NCBI GenBank assembly: GCA_051889975.1
Contig: JBJFDJ010000025.1
Coordinates: 1 to 40,334, forward strand
Direction: 5' to 3'
Length of the DNA: 40,334 nt
Origin: UBA9845 sp051889975
Lineage (GTDB): Bacteria; Bacillota; Clostridia; Christensenellales; UBA1242
Both the position numbers and the translations under genes were made by a program. This document shows, one piece after another, positions 7,012-16,727 of the stretch; within the stretch, counting starts at the first letter, position 1, and each line of letters begins with the position of its first letter. The notes under the pieces were generated by a model that searched no databases, was not told the DNA's origin, and saw only the letters and a program-made list of their open reading frames with translations.

Positions 7012-7028
7012 ATTAAATTGGAGTTTTT

Positions 7029-10000
7029 ATGAAAGCAAAAAAAAGTGTAATTTTTGTTTTTGTATTGGCGTTATTTATTTTTGTAACACCTTTTTTTGCT
7101 GGCTGTAACAACACCATAAAGTTAGACAAGCCAAGTTTTGTAAACTATCAAGTAAACACAGACACTGGCGAGCAAATGTTAATTACAGAAAATAATATTT
7201 TTGCCGAAAAATCTGGTGGTTGGATTTTTGGTTTGTCAACAGTTTATGATAACAATGACACTTCAAATTTTTTCACCTACAAGTCAAACAAACCTTATCT
7301 TTATGTAACTGATATACTCGTCAATGCTCAAACCTATTATTTTTATGCTCAGGCAATTGGAAGTGGCGAATATTCAAGTTCTGATATCAGCGAAGTTAAT
7401 TCTGTTACAATAAGCTACAAATTAGACGCACCAGTTTTGCAGTTAAATGGCACAATGTTAAGTTGGACATCAGTGCAAAATGCTAAAACTTATATAATTT
7501 ATGCAAATGATGTTGTTGTTACAGAACTTGCATCAAATTATTATGATATTGCTGACTATGTAAGCTCTAACAACAGTAGCACGCCATTAAAATTTACAAT
7601 TGCGTGCAAACAACACGACAATTATTTAAAAAGCGCAAAGAGCAATGCAAAAACTTACACCGACCACTTAAATTTAAGCACTCCAACAAATTTGCAAGTT
7701 AAAAGTGGCTCAAACAAAGTTTTAACATGGTCTAGCGTTAAAAATTGCAACAAATATGAAGTGGTTATCAACAATAGCATTTACAAAGAAGCATATTCAA
7801 ATCAATTAAATGTTTCTGAGTATTACACAGATGTTGGCGTTTATAGTTTTAAAGTAAAAGCTGTTGGCGAAGGCTATTTTAAGTCAAGTGATTACAGTGA
7901 AGTTATAACCGATGTTTACACTTTGCCTCTTGATGTTCCAACAAATTTGCAAAGTGCCACTGGTTCAAATTATATAAAGATATCTTGGTCGCAAGTTGAA
8001 AATGCAAGCGAATATGCGCTTTACTTAAACGGCACAAGATTTTATCTTAACACAAAAACGGGAATAAACAGCCCAATAACAACAAACAGCGTAATTATCA
8101 ATAATGAAGATTTAACTGACTATGACACATCAAATTTGCAATATCAAGTTCAGGCAATTGCTTCAACGGGTGGATATTATACAAATTCTGCACTATCTTC
8201 TGCAAAATTTATAAACACTCAACTTGTTATTTTGCCTGCACCTGTTATTAGCATAGATGAAACAAACGGAAAAATTGCAATAAACAAAGTTGATGGTGCA
8301 CAGCTTTATCAAATTGAATATACCTACAATGAAGCAACAAATTCAATTTATATCAATGCTACTAATGATGCCACAATTTACTTTGACTATTTGTCTTATT
8401 TTAGTGAGATTGGCAATTACACAATCAAAGTTAAGGCAGTTTCTAGCAACGAATTATTAAATTCTGCGTTTTCAAACGAAGTTGCATTTAGCATTGTTCC
8501 AATTGCAACTAATTTGCAATCTCCAAATTTAAACAGCGTTTATGTTGACGGAGACAATTTGGTTTTTGACTTTGACAAGGTTGATGAAAATTCTCAAACA
8601 TTTAGTTTATTCATAAACGACACTTTGCTTACAACAAGCATTTCACAAAGCAACAACTATATTTCTCTAGATAGTGCATTTGGTGTTTTGGGCGATGTTG
8701 ATAGTTTAAGTGTTTGCCTTTTGGCAAATTCAACCGACGAATATCATCTTTCAAGTGAAAAATCAAACTCAGTTATAATTTCAACATCTTTAAGCACTCC
8801 AACAAATGTTAAACTAAATGGCTCTGTGCTCAGCTGGAATGCCGTTGAAAACGCACAAACTTACTCTTTGATTGTGGACAATGAAATAATCAATTTAAAT
8901 TCTAACAGCACCAGCGTAAATTTAACAAATTATGTTCAAACAAACAAAACAAGGCAAATCAAACTCTTTGCTCACACAAAATATTTTGATGATTCTGCCA
9001 TCACTCAGGGCAAAATTTTTAACAACGTTAGTTCATCAAAAACAGGTTATACAGACAAATATTTCTTTTATGGTGAAACTTATGACTATTATATCACCAG
9101 CCAAGAAGAGCTTAACAATTTAATTAGATATGCAGTTCAAAATTTAATACCAAACATATCATTTTATATTGCATACGACACAAACACCTTAAACTCAACC
9201 AAAATAGATGAAGCTTTTGATAATCTTACGGGAACATATGGTTTTTCTGCTAGTTCTGTTGGTAGCTCATCAAAAAGTGGCGAATGCTCAATTGATTTTA
9301 ATTATGTTTCAATAAGCACTTATGATGGTCACGCTATAACTTATCAGCAATACAGCAAAACATATCAATACAAATCAACAGTTGGCAGAGATAGTGACTA
9401 TGATAACTTTGCAAGTGACAAGTGGTTTGTTAGCCAAGATGTTTACACAAGTGATGGTTTGGTTGTTGCCCTAGAAAACAGTGCGCGTCCAAACTTTATT
9501 GGAAGCAATTCTTCGGCACAGCAAGTATACAACAAGGCAAAACAAATCTTAATTGAAATTTGCGATGACTCAATGACAGATTATCAAAAAGCGTTGGCGA
9601 TACACGACTATATTGTGTTTAACACAAGTTATGACGACTATGGTCTGGCAAACACAGCAAACAACACCATTGGCTATTATCATTATATTGAAAGTGTGTT
9701 TGACAATGGTTTTGCCGTTTGCGATGGCTATGCAAAAGCATTTTCACTTTTGTGTAATATGGAAGGCATAAAAACCATTACAGTTAGTGGTGCAAGTGAT
9801 AAAAACGACCTTGAAAACACAGGTCACGCTTGGAACAAAATTTATTTGGATGCCGATGGCGATGGCACAAAAGAGTGGTTGAGTGCAGACTTAACATGGG
9901 ATGACGGCAGAACAAGGCTTGATGGAATAGTTTATGAACTTTTGTCACACGAATATTTTATGATACCAGATGATTATATTGGTGAAAGATATGAAAAAAT

Positions 10001-10247
10001 TGATTACCCACAATCAACAACTTATGATATGACATATTATGATATCTTTACAATTGACGGCAAATCAATAAAGGTTGATACGGTTTCGGAATACTTCACA
10101 CTGTCGGCATATTTTAAATCAAGTGGTTATACTGGCATTGAAATTTTGTTAGATAAAAATATAAGTGCCAGTGTAACTGGCATAACAACTTATACTTATA
10201 ACAATTATTTTGACGAAAATTACAATAGAGTTTATTTAGTTAAATAA
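7029..10247 (+). CDS. Lipoprotein with Fn3-like repeats and a transglutaminase-like domain
   Basis: 1072 residues, with TTGGAG upstream. A signal peptide ends in the lipobox FFAGC, so the protein should be lipid-anchored outside the membrane. About six to seven Fn3-like modules follow; clear module starts (L.xPTNLQ, then a central SW..V.NA..Y) occur near residues 131, 215, 300, 401, 495 and 587. The C-terminal part holds a transglutaminase-like core with the Cys-His-Asp triad: AVCDGYAKAF (Cys898), GHAWNKI (His933) and ADLTWDD (Asp954). Such domains act as cysteine peptidases or transamidases, often on cell-wall or surface proteins. Position downstream of TasA-like copy 3 suggests it works on those surface proteins; this is inference. 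Confidence 0.85.
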   Translation: MKAKKSVIFVFVLALFIFVTPFFAGCNNTIKLDKPSFVNYQVNTDTGEQMLITENNIFAEKSGGWIFGLSTVYDNNDTSNFFTYKSNKPYLYVTDILVNAQTYYFYAQAIGSGEYSSSDISEVNSVTISYKLDAPVLQLNGTMLSWTSVQNAKTYIIYANDVVVTELASNYYDIADYVSSNNSSTPLKFTIACKQHDNYLKSAKSNAKTYTDHLNLSTPTNLQVKSGSNKVLTWSSVKNCNKYEVVINNSIYKEAYSNQLNVSEYYTDVGVYSFKVKAVGEGYFKSSDYSEVITDVYTLPLDVPTNLQSATGSNYIKISWSQVENASEYALYLNGTRFYLNTKTGINSPITTNSVIINNEDLTDYDTSNLQYQVQAIASTGGYYTNSALSSAKFINTQLVILPAPVISIDETNGKIAINKVDGAQLYQIEYTYNEATNSIYINATNDATIYFDYLSYFSEIGNYTIKVKAVSSNELLNSAFSNEVAFSIVPIATNLQSPNLNSVYVDGDNLVFDFDKVDENSQTFSLFINDTLLTTSISQSNNYISLDSAFGVLGDVDSLSVCLLANSTDEYHLSSEKSNSVIISTSLSTPTNVKLNGSVLSWNAVENAQTYSLIVDNEIINLNSNSTSVNLTNYVQTNKTRQIKLFAHTKYFDDSAITQGKIFNNVSSSKTGYTDKYFFYGETYDYYITSQEELNNLIRYAVQNLIPNISFYIAYDTNTLNSTKIDEAFDNLTGTYGFSASSVGSSSKSGECSIDFNYVSISTYDGHAITYQQYSKTYQYKSTVGRDSDYDNFASDKWFVSQDVYTSDGLVVALENSARPNFIGSNSSAQQVYNKAKQILIEICDDSMTDYQKALAIHDYIVFNTSYDDYGLANTANNTIGYYHYIESVFDNGFAVCDGYAKAFSLLCNMEGIKTITVSGASDKNDLENTGHAWNKIYLDADGDGTKEWLSADLTWDDGRTRLDGIVYELLSHEYFMIPDDYIGERYEKIDYPQSTTYDMTYYDIFTIDGKSIKVDTVSEYFTLSAYFKSSGYTGIEILLDKNISASVTGITTYTYNNYFDENYNRVYLVK

Positions 10248-10657
10248 GTTAAAAAACCTTTAAAATAATTAAAAGTTAATGCTTAAATGCCAAAAACATA
10301 AAAATTCAACTTAAAAAGCGAGCAAAATGTTCGCTTTTTTTGTGCAGTTTAATTTCAAAATATAAATCAAGTCTGCAAAACAAGTTTTTAGTAGTTAATT
10401 TACTCAATGTTTTTTTGCTAAATGAAAATTTTTTATTTATGATATATTTTATCATAAAACTTTTGTTAAAACTATTGTTGTCATTTTGTAAATTTTAATT
10501 TTGTTGTTTGTTGTCTGCAAAAAGTTTTTTGTTGTAATTTTGTTTAAATTTTTAAAACTGTGTTTTCATCTTTTTTATTGTTTTCAAAAAATATAATTTA
10601 ATCATAATTTTTTTATTGTTACACAAACTAAATCAAAATTAAAACAGAGTGTGTGAT
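10248..10657. other. Intergenic region upstream of the germination operon
   Basis: About 410 AT-rich bases. It holds a strong terminator (10313-10342), a perfect 9+5+9 inverted repeat (TTTATGATA / TATCATAAA, 10436-10458) and a long T-rich stretch. Germination operons are normally sigma-G dependent, but no convincing sigma-G -35/-10 pair could be picked out by eye. No gene was seen. Confidence 0.55.
10313..10342 (+). terminator. Rho-independent terminator after the Fn3-transglutaminase gene
   Basis: AAAAAGCGAGCA / TGTTCGCTTTTTT forms a long stem (one G-U pair) with a short A loop followed by T7. Confidence 0.85.
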
Positions 10658-12091
10658 ATGAAAATTTTTAAACAATTGCAAAAAAATGTTGATTATATAA
10701 AAGAAAAACTAAATCAAAACAAAGACTTAATTGAAAGATATTTAACTTTTAACAAAAGTAAAGTTTGTGTTATGTATTTAAACGAGCAAGCCGACCAAGA
10801 AAAACTAAATGAGCATATCATAAAATCGCTTATTGATGCAAAGCCAAACATAAAATCAACAAAAGATATAAAAAATGCAATATCAATTGCAGAAACACAA
10901 GATGTTGAAATGCTTGACGATTGTATTGATGAAATTTTAAATGGCAATGCAATAATTTTGGTAGATAAACTAACAACTGCATTAAAATGTGCTGTTACAA
11001 AAGTTGAAGAGCGGACTGTTGTTGAACCACCCACAAGTGCTGTTATTTTTGGCCCACGCGAAGGCTTTATTGAAAGCATAAATGTAAACAAAAATTTAAT
11101 TAGAAAGCGTTTGCCAACAACATCTTTAAAATTTAAAGAAATAAAAGTGGGGAAATACACAAAGACAAAAATTGTGCTTTGTTATTTAAAAGATATTGCC
11201 GACAATGAAGTCGTTAACAAAATTGAAAAACGAATTAATCAAATTAACATTGATGGCATTGTTGACAGCCATTATTTAATTTCATTTTTAGAAGAAAAAC
11301 AGGGCAGTATGTTTAAGCAAATTGGCAAGACTGAAAAGCCAGATATTGCCGTTGCAAAAATGCTTGAAGGCAGGGTTGCCATTATTGTTGATGGTAGCCC
11401 AATTGTGTTGACGCTTCCGTTTGTAATACTAGAAGATTTGCAAAACAGTGACGACTATTATCAAAGGCACAACAGAATTAGCGTTGTTCGTATTTTAAGG
11501 GTGATAAGTGTGTTGCTTTCAATTTTGCTCCCCGGCACTTATGTTGCCATTCAGTTATATCATTACAGGGTTATTCCATTAAAATTTTTGGTTTCAATTA
11601 TCAACAGCACGCAAGGAATACCCTTCACGCCATTTTTGGAGATGCTGTTTGTAATCCTGCTGTTTGAAATATTGTTTGAAGCAAGTTTGCGTATGCCAAA
11701 ATATTTGGGTATTGCCGTATCAATTGTTGGTGCTTTGGTGCTTGGTGACACAGCAGTTAAAGCAGGGCTTATCAGTTCGCCAGCAGTTATGATTATTGCT
11801 GTCACCGGCATTTCATTTTACACCCTGCCCGAAGAGACATCGCAACTTAGCATACTGCGTATGATTTTCACTGTGCTGGGTGGCACTTTTGGGCTTTTGG
11901 GGCTTGTGATTGGTGGGCTTATTTTAATCAACTATCTTGTTGATTTTAACGGATACGGCGCACCATATCTTGCACCTTATGCACCATATATAAAAACAGA
12001 TTTAAAAGATGCTTTGTTTAAAAGGGAAGTGAGTGGCATTGACACCCGTCCAAAGAGCATACCAAACAAAAACAGAATTAGAAAAAGATAG
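10658..12091 (+). CDS. gerA: Spore germination protein GerA (GerAA/GerKA family)
   Basis: 477 residues from the ATG at 10658; a GTG at 10649 would add three. GerA is the integral-membrane A subunit of a nutrient-germinant receptor in the spore inner membrane. The N-terminal soluble half contains the family signature EPPTSAVIFGPREGFIES and then RLPTTSLKF. The second half has four to five membrane segments (about 285-440), with the conserved TLPEETSQLSILRMIF block late in the protein. The C-terminus is basic. Normal length for the family. First gene of a three-gene operon; gerB follows after 8 nt. Confidence 0.95.
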   Translation: MKIFKQLQKNVDYIKEKLNQNKDLIERYLTFNKSKVCVMYLNEQADQEKLNEHIIKSLIDAKPNIKSTKDIKNAISIAETQDVEMLDDCIDEILNGNAIILVDKLTTALKCAVTKVEERTVVEPPTSAVIFGPREGFIESINVNKNLIRKRLPTTSLKFKEIKVGKYTKTKIVLCYLKDIADNEVVNKIEKRINQINIDGIVDSHYLISFLEEKQGSMFKQIGKTEKPDIAVAKMLEGRVAIIVDGSPIVLTLPFVILEDLQNSDDYYQRHNRISVVRILRVISVLLSILLPGTYVAIQLYHYRVIPLKFLVSIINSTQGIPFTPFLEMLFVILLFEILFEASLRMPKYLGIAVSIVGALVLGDTAVKAGLISSPAVMIIAVTGISFYTLPEETSQLSILRMIFTVLGGTFGLLGLVIGGLILINYLVDFNGYGAPYLAPYAPYIKTDLKDALFKREVSGIDTRPKSIPNKNRIRKR

Positions 12092-12099
12092 GAGAGTTT

Positions 12100-13467
12100 A
12101 TGGAAAAACAACTAACCGTAAGGCAATGTTCGGTCATAATGTTTGTTTTGATAATTGCCAACAAGTTGATGATGTTGCCATCTATTATTAGTTTTCAGTC
12201 GGCAAATGACACTTGGCTGTCGTTTTTGCTATCTTTTGCAGTTGATTTTGTTTTGGCCATTGGCATTGTTGCAGTTATATGTAAGTTAGACGAAGATATT
12301 TTTAAATTTTTACAGCGAAAGATAGGCAAAGTTTGCACTTCGTTAATTATGCTTGTTGCAAGTTTGATATTCACCTTAAAAATTGTTGATATTATTTTTG
12401 AAACTTTAACTATGTTAAATGAGTATATCTATGTAGATTTTGGTTTTTTGCTATTCTTTTTTATAATTTTGCTTGTCATTGTTTATTTTGGAACGCGAGA
12501 GTTTAGAAGTTTGGGCAGAACAGTGGAAATACTTTTTACAACAATTTGTGGTGCTTTGGTTATTAGTTTTTTGATATCCATTGGCACAAGCGATTTTTCA
12601 AATATTTTACCCATTATGCAAACTGGCGCAAGCAGAATTGCACAAAATTCTTTTTATCACATTTTTTGGTATTGTGATAGTTTTGTAATGCTATTTTTTG
12701 CTGGCAATGTTAAAAAGGAAAAACAAATGAGCAAAAAACTTATCTTATCATATCTTGCCACAATTTTAACTGCTTTGTTGTTTGTTGTTATTTTTACATC
12801 AGTTTTTGCAAACACAGCACCAATGCACCGAACTTGCATTTTGGATATAGGCGAAAACCTTCCTAGGCTTTTAACCGAAGGCAGATTTAATTGGATTGTT
12901 TATTTTATCTTTCCTATAACTCCAATTTTTGCCATAGCAATTTACAGTTATTTGGGCTTAAATTGCATTTCGTATGACATTGAAAAAATTGTAGTGCACA
13001 AAAAAATTGTAAGCAGTGTTTTAATTTGTTTAAACATCATTGTAATGTTGTTTTTGTTCAATGGACTATGGAATAATTTTTATGCTTTTGCAAGTTCTGT
13101 TATGCCATATGTTTGTTTGGTGTTTCAAGTATTGCTACCAATAATTTTAATTGTTGCAGTCTTTGTATCCACGCAAAAAAAAGGTGGTTTAAACGCACAA
13201 AATCCTGCTTTTTTGCAACAAGGCAATGTGCCTAAACAAAGTGAGAAAAGTTCTCAACAAAACAATTTTACGGCTCAACAAAACGATGCTACGGCTAAAA
13301 AAAGATTATCTTCTTTAAATAATGTTTCAAATGGGCAATATGATAAGCAATCTCAAAACGGGGCTTTTGGTCAGCAAACAAACTTGTCCAAACAAAAGCG
13401 TGTTTTAAATGGAACACAATCTCAACAAAAGCGCTTATCCACTCAAAAAAGAGGTGGCAGAATATGA
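12100..13467 (+). CDS. gerB: Spore germination protein GerB (GerAB-family permease) with a long polar tail
   Basis: 455 residues, with AGGAGAG upstream. The first ~365 residues form about ten membrane segments of the APC-superfamily germinant-receptor B subunit, which recognises the germinant. The family normally ends there. This protein continues for about 90 residues of Gln/Asn/Ser/Lys-rich low-complexity sequence after VAVFVSTQKKGG, with repeated motifs such as SQQKRLSTQKRGG. The tail should face the core cytoplasm. The last codons overlap gerC by 4 nt (ATGA). Confidence 0.93.
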   Translation: MEKQLTVRQCSVIMFVLIIANKLMMLPSIISFQSANDTWLSFLLSFAVDFVLAIGIVAVICKLDEDIFKFLQRKIGKVCTSLIMLVASLIFTLKIVDIIFETLTMLNEYIYVDFGFLLFFFIILLVIVYFGTREFRSLGRTVEILFTTICGALVISFLISIGTSDFSNILPIMQTGASRIAQNSFYHIFWYCDSFVMLFFAGNVKKEKQMSKKLILSYLATILTALLFVVIFTSVFANTAPMHRTCILDIGENLPRLLTEGRFNWIVYFIFPITPIFAIAIYSYLGLNCISYDIEKIVVHKKIVSSVLICLNIIVMLFLFNGLWNNFYAFASSVMPYVCLVFQVLLPIILIVAVFVSTQKKGGLNAQNPAFLQQGNVPKQSEKSSQQNNFTAQQNDATAKKRLSSLNNVSNGQYDKQSQNGAFGQQTNLSKQKRVLNGTQSQQKRLSTQKRGGRI

Positions 13468-14729
13468 AAAAAAAGATAACAAAATCAAAACTTTTAATTA
13501 TTATTTTTGTAATTATGCTTTTATTTGTGCCATCAACAATCAACAAGCCAAAACAAACTGACGACCGTAATTTGTGTATTGGCGTGGGTGTTGATAAAGA
13601 AGATGATGGCTATTTGATGAGTGCGCAAATTTTGGTGCCAGACTCAAATCAAGTGTTCAAAGAAACTTTGCAAGTTTACACTGCAAAAGGGAAAAGCATT
13701 TTAGAATGCGTTGAATATATAAGTTTGCACTTTGGCAAAGTTTTGGGCATGGGCAATGTTAGTGTGATTGTGTTTGGCGATGAAATGGCAAAAGAAGGCA
13801 TTGCTCAAACATTGGACTTTTTTATGCGTAGCAATCGTTTAAATGACAATGCAACAATTTTAACAACAAACAAACAAGCAAAAGATTTGCTGGAAAAAGT
13901 ATCTTCAATTGACAAGAGTTTTTCTTACAGTTTAAACAACTTGGCAAAGTTAAATCAAGAGACAATCATCAGCAGTTCAACCAACTTATTTTCGTTTTTG
14001 AGCAACTATTATGGCATTGAAAAAGCAAGTTTTGTAAGTCAAATCAGGCTAGAAAACGATGAAAGTTTGGGCATAGACAGCCAAAGTCAACAACAGCAAA
14101 GTGGCTCGGCGCAAGCAGTTTCTGCCAGTCAAAGTGATAGTTCTGGGCAAAGTGACAGTTCGGGTCAAAGTGGTCAAGGACAAAATAACATTGTCAGCAA
14201 CGATGGTTACACATCGCTTTTTATAAACGGAAAGCAAGTGACGATTTTTTCGCCCGAACAAATAAAAGGTTTTAACATTTTGGGCGAAGGAAGTAGGGGA
14301 ATTTACACAGTGTATGATGTAAGTGACGAGATGTTAACTCATGCAGACCTAGATATGTCAATTAAAGTGCGCAACAGAAATGTGTCATTTAAATTTAAAA
14401 ATGGCATTCCACAAGTTTATTATGACTTGCACTATTATGTAAAAGTTGAAAACATCAGGCAAGAAAACGATGAGATTATAATAAATGGCTCAAAAAACTA
14501 TATTTCTGAAAGCGTAAAACAAAAATTTATTGACCTAATAAAAAGTCAGGTTGCCGAAAGTGTTAACCTTTCAAAAGAGTTTAATGGAGATGTTTTGGGC
14601 TTGCAAACTTTGTTTAACAAATTTAAACACAGTGAGTGGAAAGAATATTTAAAAAAATTGCCCGACAAAAGCCAGGCATATCAAAACATAGAGTTTTTTG
14701 TAAATGTTGATGTTGATGCAATACTTTAA
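13464..14729 (+). CDS. gerC: Spore germination protein GerC (Ger(x)C family), lacking a lipobox
   Basis: 421 residues, with GAGGTGG upstream. GerC is the third receptor subunit, normally a lipoprotein on the outer face of the inner membrane. The body matches the family: DDRNLCIGVGVDKEDDGYLMSAQILVP, the ECVEYISLHFGKVLGMGNVSVIVFG block and a C-terminal domain with VESVNLSKEFNGDVLG-like sequence. The hydrophobic N-terminus (LLIIIFVIMLLFVPSTINKP) has no Cys, so it cannot be lipidated in the usual way and may act as an uncleaved membrane anchor. A Ser/Gln/Gly-rich linker (about 205-245) separates the two halves and is not typical. Confidence 0.9.
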   Translation: MKKKITKSKLLIIIFVIMLLFVPSTINKPKQTDDRNLCIGVGVDKEDDGYLMSAQILVPDSNQVFKETLQVYTAKGKSILECVEYISLHFGKVLGMGNVSVIVFGDEMAKEGIAQTLDFFMRSNRLNDNATILTTNKQAKDLLEKVSSIDKSFSYSLNNLAKLNQETIISSSTNLFSFLSNYYGIEKASFVSQIRLENDESLGIDSQSQQQQSGSAQAVSASQSDSSGQSDSSGQSGQGQNNIVSNDGYTSLFINGKQVTIFSPEQIKGFNILGEGSRGIYTVYDVSDEMLTHADLDMSIKVRNRNVSFKFKNGIPQVYYDLHYYVKVENIRQENDEIIINGSKNYISESVKQKFIDLIKSQVAESVNLSKEFNGDVLGLQTLFNKFKHSEWKEYLKKLPDKSQAYQNIEFFVNVDVDAIL

Positions 14730-14792
14730 TTTTATGAGTTAAATTTTTAACAAAATATATCAATTTAAAAAACAAATAAAATAAAACGAGTT

Positions 14793-14826
14793 AAAAAAGC
14801 ATATCGGTTGATATGCTTTAATTTTT
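14793..14826. terminator. Bidirectional terminator (gerC / M1 peptidase, convergent)
   Basis: AAAGCATATC (14796-14805) and GATATGCTTT (14810-14819) pair perfectly around GGTT, with an A run before and AATTTTT after. It lies between the convergent gerC and metallopeptidase genes. Confidence 0.8.
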
Positions 14827-14906
14827 AAAGTTTTTATTTTGGATTTTGTAAATTTTTAACTTAACTTGTTCTTTTAAATTTTATTTTAAAGTTTACAAAA
14901 TTTTAG

Positions 14907-16421
14907 TTAACTATTTGCACTTTCACTTTTGCCATTTGCATTTGCAATAATGGTTGAGCCATCTAAATAACTGTTGAACAAATTTTTTATTCGTTTGCCA
15001 CTTACATCTTCAAACACACTTATCAAGTTTTCTGGCGTTGCAATTTTGCCACTATATTGTTTGTAATAACTTTTTAACGCATTAAAGAATTGCCTATCTC
15101 CAATAAAGTTTCGTATGTCATCAAACATAATCATTCCACGAACATAAATTGCATAAACATATTCGGGTTCGGTGTCATATTGGTCTAAACTTCGGTTCAT
15201 ACTTGTGTCAACTTCTTTAAAAACATTTTTATAAACATCAACAAACAAAGTGTAACTTGTTATGGCATTGCTTATGCAAGTTTCTCGCTTTATTTCATAT
15301 TGTGGATTATTTTCATAAAATATCACAACGCTGTATTCTGCCAAACTCTCATCAAGCCAAGCATTGTTATATTGGTCATTTCCAACAACGCCATACCACC
15401 ATTGATGTGCAATTTCATGCACAATCGTGTTGGTGTAATCGTCATAGGTTTTTAAATTGTCACTTATCATCACAAGGTTTGGAAATTCCATGCCACCGTG
15501 CAAAAACCCAGTTTCCACAACCGACAGTGTGCTGTATGGATATTTGCCAAAGACTTCATTAAATGTTTGCAGTGATTGTTTTGCGGTTTCCAAACTCTTT
15601 TGACTTTGTTCGTCATCATAAAAGTAGTATTTTATCTGTGTGTTGTTTACGGTTGTTGATATCATTTCAAACTTGTCAGAAAGCACCATTGCAAAATCTC
15701 TTACTGCCTTTGCGCTTAAAGTTGAAGTGGTAACAAAGTCAAGTTTTTGGCAGTCGGTTTCTGTGCCAGTGTGAGCCAGAGTTAGCTTGCTTGGATATGT
15801 TATTTTAACACTATAATTTGCAAGCGTGCTATAAAAAGGGTCGCCGTTGTAGTGATAGGAGTGCTTATCCCAGTTTTCGCCGTCAAAAACACTTGCAACA
15901 GGATAAAAATTTCCCAAATTTATGGTGTTTTCGTTGTAGCCAAAACGGTGCAAAACATTTGGCATTGTTATGGTGTAATCCATATCTATTTTTATAAAAT
16001 CATTTGGATACAGTGGAGTTGTTAAAGTAACTTTTAAAAGGTCATTGTCTGTGCCTTCCAAAGCAAAAGAACAATCGTCATCTTTGCAATTTACATCGTT
16101 TATTACAATTTTGCCATAACTCTTTCCGTTTGGATACGCAGTGCTTTCATAAAGTGTGCTTACAGGTTTGTTTACGGCAGTTTCGCTAAACGAATTTGCA
16201 TACAAATGAAAATAAATCTCACTTAAAATTGCCGAACTCGTGTTTTTGTAGTTTACAATTTGTTTTCCATTTATGGTGTTGTCGTCTTTTAACTCTAATT
16301 CTATGTTGTATTCGGTTATATTTGTGCCGTATTTTTTTGTGAAATCTGTGTTAAAACAGCCGGCAAACAAAATGGTGCATAGAAAAAACATACCTATGAT
16401 AAAAAGTTTTTTATTTTTCAT
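14907..16421 (-). CDS. M1-family zinc metallopeptidase lipoprotein
   Basis: 504 residues, with CAGGAG upstream. The signal peptide ends in the lipobox LFAGC. A beta-rich N-terminal domain precedes the catalytic domain, which has HGGMEFP (309-314, equivalent to the GAMEN substrate loop), the zinc site His335-Glu336-x-x-His339 and Glu358 in WLDESLAEY exactly 19 residues after the second His, and YVRGMIMF farther on. These are the M1 aminopeptidase features. It lacks the large C-terminal helical domain of full-length aminopeptidases, as is common for extracellular Gram-positive members. It should trim peptides or surface proteins outside the cell. Convergent with gerC; divergent from the DnaD-like gene. 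Confidence 0.88.
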   Translation of the reverse strand: MKNKKLFIIGMFFLCTILFAGCFNTDFTKKYGTNITEYNIELELKDDNTINGKQIVNYKNTSSAILSEIYFHLYANSFSETAVNKPVSTLYESTAYPNGKSYGKIVINDVNCKDDDCSFALEGTDNDLLKVTLTTPLYPNDFIKIDMDYTITMPNVLHRFGYNENTINLGNFYPVASVFDGENWDKHSYHYNGDPFYSTLANYSVKITYPSKLTLAHTGTETDCQKLDFVTTSTLSAKAVRDFAMVLSDKFEMISTTVNNTQIKYYFYDDEQSQKSLETAKQSLQTFNEVFGKYPYSTLSVVETGFLHGGMEFPNLVMISDNLKTYDDYTNTIVHEIAHQWWYGVVGNDQYNNAWLDESLAEYSVVIFYENNPQYEIKRETCISNAITSYTLFVDVYKNVFKEVDTSMNRSLDQYDTEPEYVYAIYVRGMIMFDDIRNFIGDRQFFNALKSYYKQYSGKIATPENLISVFEDVSGKRIKNLFNSYLDGSTIIANANGKSESANS

Positions 16422-16727
16422 ATTAATCTCCTGTTTTTATATGGTATTGTATTAAAAAACAGTGTTGTATATGAAAAAACAGATATGCAAATTTTGTCAA
16501 AAAAACTATTTGCTTAAAAAAAACTTGTAAATTTTAAATTTAAACTATATAATGTTAAATATATCAACAATCAAAACCTAAAATTAAAAAACATTTAAAA
16601 TTTAAAAAGCAAAAATAAGTTTAATTTTTAAAACTGCATATATATTTTTGAGTTTAACTAAAAACTTTAAATGTTAAGTATTAATAATTTTAAGTGTTTT
16701 GATTAAAAATTAACACAAAGGATTAAT
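16422..16727. other. Divergent intergenic region with one promoter candidate
   Basis: 306 AT-rich bases between the peptidase and DnaD-like genes. Besides the plus-strand promoter at 16524-16552, it has no open frame or terminator. The stretch from the expected transcription start to the DnaD-like ATG would be an unusually long leader of about 165 nt, with no riboswitch fold recognised. Confidence 0.5.
16524..16552 (+). promoter_or_regulatory. Candidate promoter of the DnaD-DnaC operon
   Basis: TTGTAA (16524-16529), a 17-nt spacer and TATAAT (16547-16552). Same -35 variant as the lepB candidate. Confidence 0.45.
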
